DNA of 64,000 bases, from positions 12,243,135 to 12,307,134 of the forward strand of contig NC_036446.1 of NCBI RefSeq assembly GCF_002775205.1. The letters run 5' to 3'. A model generated the notes under the pieces. That model saw only the letters and a list, made by a program, of their open reading frames with translations. It ran no database searches and was not told the DNA's origin. Every line of letters starts with the position of its first letter. Position 1 is the stretch's first letter. The DNA comes from Xiphophorus maculatus (lineage: Eukaryota; Chordata; Actinopteri; Cyprinodontiformes; Poeciliidae). Made by a program: the position numbers and the translations under genes. This document shows positions 57,355-64,000 of this stretch, piece after piece.

Positions 57355-60004
57355 AGGCCCGAGCAGCAAAGCGCTGCGAAGGCCTATTGTATCTGTACTG
57401 TTTCTTATTATTATTACGATTCTGCCCCCCTAAAGAGGAGCCTTTTTGGGGGCTTTATCATATTCAAAAACTCACCAAACTTGGCGGTCGCGACTAGAAA
57501 ATTTAAAAATTTTGAATTTTAAGGTTGTCGCAAAAATCGCAAAAAAAATTGCTGAACGGCGGCAACTAGCAATTTTCTGTTGACACAATGGTATGAACGT
57601 ACTTCATCGTAGAGACATGAAATTTGGTACACTTGTAGAGCTCACCAAAAGACTCAGAACTTACATTGAATGTTATAAGCCAACTATCACAGAAAGTCGG
57701 CCATTTTGTATTGAACGTCCATTTTTTACCTCGAGTTTGACGTTTACAGCCTTCGTATTTGATCGAACTCCTCCTAGGGATTTCGATTGATCGACTTCAA
57801 ACTCGGTCAGTCTGATCATAAGGCATGTTTGATTTAAAGTTATCAAATTGGTGAGTTTTGGAGCATGCTGAAGGGGGGTTAGCAGGGGTCAAAGTTCACC
57901 TACTCGCCATGAAACACGAAACTCTTATATTTCCTATATAAAAACACATAGAGGGACCAAACTTTCACTGATTGATCGTCATCGGGTGTCCTAAAATACC
58001 CTGTGGTGAAATGATGACATCACTTAGGCCACGCCCCCTGAGAACAGGAAGTGTCATGTTTTACTGTGAACGGTCGCTATCTTAGCCCTTTGACCTCATC
58101 AACATGAAACTGTGTCCAGAGACAGAAGACATGTTGGTGTGTTGAGCATTCCAACCCCGACCGGCTTTGACATAGCAGGTGGGCGTGGCGGCGTGGCGAA
58201 GTGACCTGTAACGCTGTTGCCATACGTTTGGCTCTGAATTCCACAATTTCGGGCCCAGCTGCTCCAAACTCACTAGGATGGATCCTTATCCACCCACCGA
58301 CAGGAATTCATAACAAAATTTGGTGGGCGTGGCCTAATTTATCTATAGCGCCCCCTAGAGTATTTTAAATGAACAGCCCCAAGCCATGCTTTAACCTAGA
58401 ATTACGAAACTTGGTACATATGTGTATCTTGTCAGGACGTACAAAAAAGTCTATTAGAGCCATGGTCGAAACCCAACAGGAAGTCGGCCATTTTCTATTG
58501 AAGGTCCATTTTGGACCTCGAGTTTGACGTTTACAGCCTTCGTATTTGATCGAACTCCTCCTAGGGATTTCGATTGATCGGCTTCAAACTCGGTCAGTCT
58601 GATCATAAGGCATGTTTGATTTAAAGTTATCAAATTGGTGACTGTATGAGCTTGCTGAAGGGGGGTTACCAGGGGTCAAAGTTCACCTACTCGCCATGAA
58701 ACACCAAACTCTTATATATCCTGCACAGAAACTCACAGAGACACCAAACGTTCAGTGATTGGCCGTCATCGGGTGTCCTAAAATACCCTGTGGTGAAATG
58801 ATGACATCACTTAGGCCACGCCCCCTGAGAACAGGAAGTGTCATGTTTTACTGTGAACGGTCGCTATCTTAGCCCTTTGACCTAATCAACATGAAACTGT
58901 GTCCAGAGACAGAAGACATGTTGGTGTGTTGTGGATCCAAGCCCTGACCGGCTGCGATGAAGCAGCTGGGTGTGGCGGCGTGGCGAAGTGACCTGTAACG
59001 CCGATGCCATACGTTTGCTTCTAGATTCCACATGTTTCGACCGAGCTGCACCAAACTTGGCTTGAGTGATGCTGGTGTGATACCTGAAAATTCTATGTCA
59101 TCAGATTATGACGTCATCTAAGCCCCGCCCCCTCAGAACAGGAAGTGCTATTTTTTTCCTTGGAAACTTTCATCTATGGCTCTCTTGACCTAATCAAGGT
59201 GATTCTGTGTTGGATGACAGATAGGAAGTTGGTCTCGCTTGCTTTAAAGTGCCAACAGTTTTCAATGGCGGCAACGCCGTTCGTATACGTTTGCCTCTAC
59301 CTTCCACATATTTTGACCGAGCTGCATCAAACTTGGCCTGAGTGATCCTGGAGGCTTGCCCGTCAATCCTACGTCATCACATTATGACGTCATCTAAGCC
59401 CCGCCCCCTCGGAACCGGAAGTGCCGTTTTTTTCCTTGGAAAGCTCTGTTTATGGCTCTCTTGACCTAATCAAGATGATTTGGATGATAAACTCTGTCAA
59501 TGCTCGCAGCTGGCTGAACCGTGTGGGCGTGGCCAAATGGCGAATATCAGTCCCTCGCCATATACATACGTTTGGTTCTAATTCACACATGGATCATCCG
59601 ATTGGCGCCAAACTGGACATGTATGACCTTTGTTCACCTCTAAAGAGCCCGACGGGTTTGAGATGTAATTTGACTCCACTGCGCCCCCTAAGTTGATACA
59701 TCGGCCGTATCTCCTCGACGCATCAACCGATCTGCACCAGATTTTTTGACAGTCGTCGGGGAGCGCCGCTGAACGCATTCACGCCTGTCGCCCGGTGGAC
59801 GGGCGGGGAAAATGCGCGACAGCTTCTGCGGCGGCTGGCGGGCGGCGATGCTGGAATCTGCGGCAGAGCTTCCGCGGTGGGGAGCAGGCTGCGGCTCTGG
59901 AAAGCGCGCGAGAGCTTCTGCGGTGGCCGGAACCCCCGCGGTGGCCAATAGGCCGGAGCGGCGCTTGCTGCGAGGGCCGCCCGAGGCTGCTTGCAGCTTT
60001 AATT
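57355..60004 (+). repeat. Satellite higher-order unit U3
   Basis: 2650 bp. Its start (TTATTACGATTCTGCCCCCC) differs from U1 and U2. The palindrome is absent. A segment at about 59170-59330 with GTGTTGGATGACAGATAGG is not seen in U1, U2 or U4. CpG-rich tail at about 59700-60000. Confidence 0.9.
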
Positions 60005-62348
60005 AGGCCCGAGCAGCAAAGCGCTGCGAAGGCCTATTGTATCTGTACTGTTTCTTATTATTATTCTTCTTACGATTCTGCCCCCCTCTTCGTGCGCCTT
60101 TTTGGAGGCTTTATCATATTCAAAAACTCACCAAACTTGGCGGAAGCGACTAGGCGGTTTAAAAATTTTGAATTTTAAGGTTGCCGCAAAAATCGCAAAA
60201 AAAATTGCTCAACGGCGGCAACTAGCAATTTTCAACAGACCCATTGCTATTCACTTACTTCATCGTAGAGACTTGAAATTCGGTACAGTTGTAGAGCGCA
60301 CTAAGACGCTCAGAATTTACAAGTAATGTCATAGTGCAAGTATCACAGGAAGTCGGCCATTTTGTATTGAAGGTCCATTTTTTACCTCGAGTTTGACGTT
60401 TACAGCCTTCGCATTTGATCGAACTCCTCCTAGGGATTTCGATTGATCGGCTTCAAACTCGGTCAGTCTGATCATAAGGCATGTCTGATTTAAAGTTATC
60501 AAATTGGTGAGTTTTGGAGCATGCTGAAGGGGGGTTAGCAGGGGTCAAAGTTCACCTACACGCCATGAAACAAAAACCTCTTATATTTCCTATACAAAAA
60601 CACATAGAGGGACCAAACTTTCAGTGATTGGTCGTCATCGGGTGTCCTAAAATACCCTGTGGTGAAATTATTTTTTTACGTAGGCCACGCCCCCTGAGAA
60701 CAGGAAGTGTAATGTTTTACTGTGAACGGTCGCTATCTTAGCCCTTTGACCTAATCAACATGAAACTGTGTCCAGAGACAGAAGACATGTTGGTGTGTTG
60801 TGGATTCCAACCCCGACCGGCTGCGATGAAGCAGGTGGGCGTGGCGGCGTTGCAAACGCCATCGAATTTCGTTTGGCTCTGAATTCCACAGTTTCGGGGT
60901 GAGCTGCTCCAAACTCACTAGGATGGATCCTTATCCATCCCCGAACAGGAATCCATAGCGATATTTGGTGGGCGTGGCCTAATTTCTCTACATCTCCCCC
61001 TAGAATATTTTAAAAAATCAGCCCCAAGCCATGCTTTATCCTAGAATTACGAAACTTGGTACACATGTGTATCTTGTCAGGACGTAAAAAAAAGTCTCTT
61101 GGAGCCATGCTCTAAACCCAACAGGAAGTCGGCCATTTTGGATTGAAGGTCCATTTTGGACCTCGAGTTTGACGTTTACAGCCTTTGCATTTGATCGAAC
61201 TCCTCCTAGGGATTTCGATTGATCGGCTTCAAACTCGGTCAGTCTGATCATAAGGCATGTCTGATTTAAAGTTATCAAATTGGTGACATTTGAACAGGTG
61301 GAAGGGGGGTTAGCAAGGCTCAAAGTTCCCCTGTGATCGACTGTGTAATACAAAGGGCTTTGTCATGTGTAGGGCAATGCTGCCCTCTGGTGTCGAATTA
61401 CTGAAATAATGAAACTATTTCAGTAATTTCAGTAATTCGACACCAGAGGGCAGCATTGCCCTACGGAATGACAGTTCAATGTTGAATTAAATAGGAAAAA
61501 ATTAAATAATTTGTAATTCTATAACAAAAACTCACAGAGACACCAAAGTTTGAGATATTGATCATCCTGGGGTGTAGAATAATATCCAATGGTCAAATGA
61601 TGACATCACGTAGGCCACGCCCTCTGACAACAGGAAGTCTTGTATTTTACTGTGAACGGTCGATAGCTTCTGCACCAAACTTTGCACGAGTGACCCTGGG
61701 ATCCTTGACGACCCTATGTCATCATATTATGACGTCATCTAAGCCCCGCCCCCTCAGAACAGGAAGTGCCGTTTTATTACTTGGAAAGCTCCGTTTATGG
61801 CTCTCTTGACCTAATCAAGATGATTCGGATGATAAACTCTGTCAATGCTCGCTGCTGGCTGAACCGTGTGGGCGTGGCCAAACGGCGAATATCAGTCCCT
61901 CGCCATATGCATACGTTTGGCTCTTATTTAGGCATAGATCATCCGATTGGCGCCAAACTGGATATGTATGACCTTTGTTCACCTCTAAAGAGCCCAACGG
62001 GTTTGAAATGTAATTTGGCTCCACTGCGCCCCCTAAGTTAATACATGGGTTGTATCTCCTCGACGCATCGACCGATCTGCGCCAGATTTTTCGACAGTCG
62101 TCGGGCAGCGCCGCCGAACGCATTCACGCGTGGCGCCCGGTGGACGGGCGGGGAAAATGCGCGACAGCTTCTGCGGCGGCTGGCGGGCGGCGGTGCTGGA
62201 AACTGCGGCGGAGCTTCCGCGGTGGGGAGCGGGCTGCGGCTCTGGAAATCACGCGAGAGCTTCTGCGGTGGCCGGAACCCCCGCGGTGGCCAATAGGCCG
62301 GAGCGGCGCTTGCTGCGAGGGCCGCCCGAGGCTGCTTGCAGCTTTAAT
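60005..62348 (+). repeat. Satellite higher-order unit U4
   Basis: 2344 bp, the shortest complete unit. Palindrome at 61369-61464 with its core inverted relative to U1. CpG-rich tail at about 62045-62345. Confidence 0.9.
61369..61464. repeat. Palindrome with inverted core, U4
   Basis: Arms GTAGGGCAATGCTGCCCTCT and its complement are intact, with both CTCF-like motifs. The 42-nt core between GTCG and CGAC is exactly the reverse complement of the U1 core. Confidence 0.8.
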
Positions 62349-64000
62349 TCTTCTTACGATTCTGCCCCCCTCTTCGTGCGCCTTTTTGGGGGCTTTATCA
62401 TATTCAAAAACTCACCAAACTTGGCGGAAGCGACTAGGCGGTTTAAAAATTTTGAATTTTAAGGTCGCCGCAAAAATCGCAAAAAAAATTGCTCAACGGC
62501 GGCAACTAGCAATTTTCAACAGACCCATTGCTATTCACTTACTTCATCGTAGAGACTTGAAATTCGGTACAGTTGTAGAGCTCACTAAGACGCTCAGAAT
62601 TTACAAGTAATGTCATAGTGCAAGTATCACAGGAAGTCGGCCATTTTGTATTGAAGGTCCATTTTTTACCTCGAGTTTGACGTTTACAGCCTTCGTATTT
62701 GATCGAACTCCTCCTAGGGATTTCGATTGATCGGCTTCAAACTCGGTCAGTCTGATCATAAGGCATGTCTGATTTAAAGTTATCAAATTGGTGAGTTTTG
62801 GAGCATGTTGAAGGGGGGTTAGCAGGGGTCAAAGTTCACCTACACGCCATGAAACAAAAACCTCTTATATTTCCTATACAAAAACACATAGAGGGACCAA
62901 ACTTTCAGTGATTGATCGTCATCGGGTGTCCTAAAATACCCTGCAGTGAAATTTTTTTTTTATGTAGGCCACGCCCCCTGAGAGCAGGAAGTGTAATGTT
63001 TTACTGTGAACGGTCGCTATCTTAGCCCTTTGACCTAATCAACATGAAACTGTGTCCAGAGACAGAAGACAAGTTGGTGTGTTCTGGATTCCAACCCCGA
63101 CCGGCTGCGATGAAGCAGGTGGGCGTGGCGGCGTTGCGAACGCCATCGAATTTCGTTTGGCTCTGAATTCCACAGTTTCGGGGTGAGCTGCTCCAAACTC
63201 ACTAGGATGGATTCTTATCCATCCCCAAACAGGAATCCATAGCGATATTTGGTGGGCGTGGCCTAATTTTTCTATAGCGACCCCTAGAGTATTTTAAATG
63301 AACAGCCCCAAGCCATGCTTAAACCTAGAATTACGAAACTTGGTACACATGTGTATCTTGTCGGGACGTACAAAAAAGTCTCTTAGAGCCATGCTCTAAA
63401 CCCAACAGGAAGTCGGCCATTTTAGATTGAAGTTCATTTGACCTCGATTTTGACGTTTACAGCCTTTGCATTTGATCGAACTCCTCCTAGGGTTTTCGAT
63501 TGATCGGCTTCAAACTCGGTCGGTCTGATCATAAGGCATGTCTGATTTAAAGTTATCAAATTGGTGACTGTATGAGCTTGCTGAAGGGGGGTTACCAGGG
63601 GTCAAAGTTCACCTACTCGCCATGAAACACGAAACTCTTATATATCCTGCACAGAAACTCACAGAGACACCAAACTTTTAGTTATTGATCATCAATAGGT
63701 GTCCTAAAATACCCTGTGGTGAAATTATGACATCGCTTAGGCCACGCCCCCTGAGAACAGGAAGTGTCATGTTTTACTGTGAACGGTCGCTATCTTAGCC
63801 CTTTGACCTAATCAACATGAAACTGTGTCCAGAGACAGAAGACATGTTGGTGTGTTGTGGATCCAAGCCCTGACCGGCTGCGATGAAGCAGCTGGGTGTG
63901 GCGGCGTGGCGAAGTGACCTGTAACGCCGATGCCATACGTTTGCTTCTAGATTCCACATGTTTCGACCGAGCTGCACCAAACTTGGCCTGACTCATCCTG
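62349..64000 (+). repeat. Satellite higher-order unit U5, truncated by the window end
   Basis: Starts directly with TTCTTCTTACGATTCTGCCC after the U4 tail, with no header hairpin, and is otherwise like the first part of U2 and U4. The array continues beyond the window, so its full length is unknown. Confidence 0.9.

Noticed and set aside
53982-62041. Similar 91-codon open frames in U1-U4 (53982-54257, 56771-57046, 59421-59696, 61766-62041) and 74-91-codon frames near each unit start
   Set aside because: The 91-codon frames begin with GTG rather than ATG, have no domain, and the whole units are highly similar, so shared open frames are expected. No promoter, splice or codon-bias evidence for a protein.

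Overview
This is vertebrate nuclear DNA, almost certainly from a teleost fish. The evidence is split genes with GT-AG introns, a vertebrate 5S rRNA gene, AT-rich introns full of fish-type miniature transposons, (TCAA)n and TCTA microsatellites, Tx1/L1-like LINE fragments and tRNA-derived SINEs. I cannot name the species. There are no bacterial genes, operons or CRISPR arrays.

Layout. 1-2.6 kb: intergenic DNA with two probable coding exons of an unrecognised gene on the minus strand. About 2.8-12.2 kb: eva1a (plus strand; 5'UTR exon plus three coding exons; 191 aa). 13.7-14.5 kb: an intact 5S rRNA gene and a decayed 5S copy in a 595-bp tandem repeat. 16.5-26.4 kb: xkr5, an XK-related membrane protein (plus strand, 13 coding exons, about 731 aa). 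26.4-31.2 kb: gene-free repeats. 31.2-51.2 kb: three tandem segmental copies (A, B, C) of a six-exon secreted trypsin-like protease gene. Tx1-like LINE fragments separate A from B, and solo-LTR-like, SINE and other insertions decorate the copies. 51.3-64.0 kb: a higher-order satellite array with 2.3-3.0 kb units that runs off the right edge.

The most interesting biology is in the right half. All three protease paralogues keep the trypsin activation site, catalytic His and Asp, the S1-pocket Asp and the oxyanion GD, but the catalytic Ser codon is Asp in A, Thr in B and Val in C. They should therefore be secreted non-catalytic serine-protease homologues. B also carries a 1-nt frameshift in exon 5 that a cryptic acceptor could bypass.

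The satellite is built on three levels: a roughly 150-bp ancestral module, a roughly 776-bp block of five modules, and a 2.3-3.0 kb unit. Each complete unit ends in a CpG-rich tail holding three 46-bp repeats and is usually followed by a hairpin header. Three of four complete units carry a palindrome with two divergent CTCF-like motifs; in one unit its core is exactly inverted.

The eva1a and xkr5 models rest on reading frames, splice phases and family motifs. Repeat family names are given from general recognition only; no database was searched.
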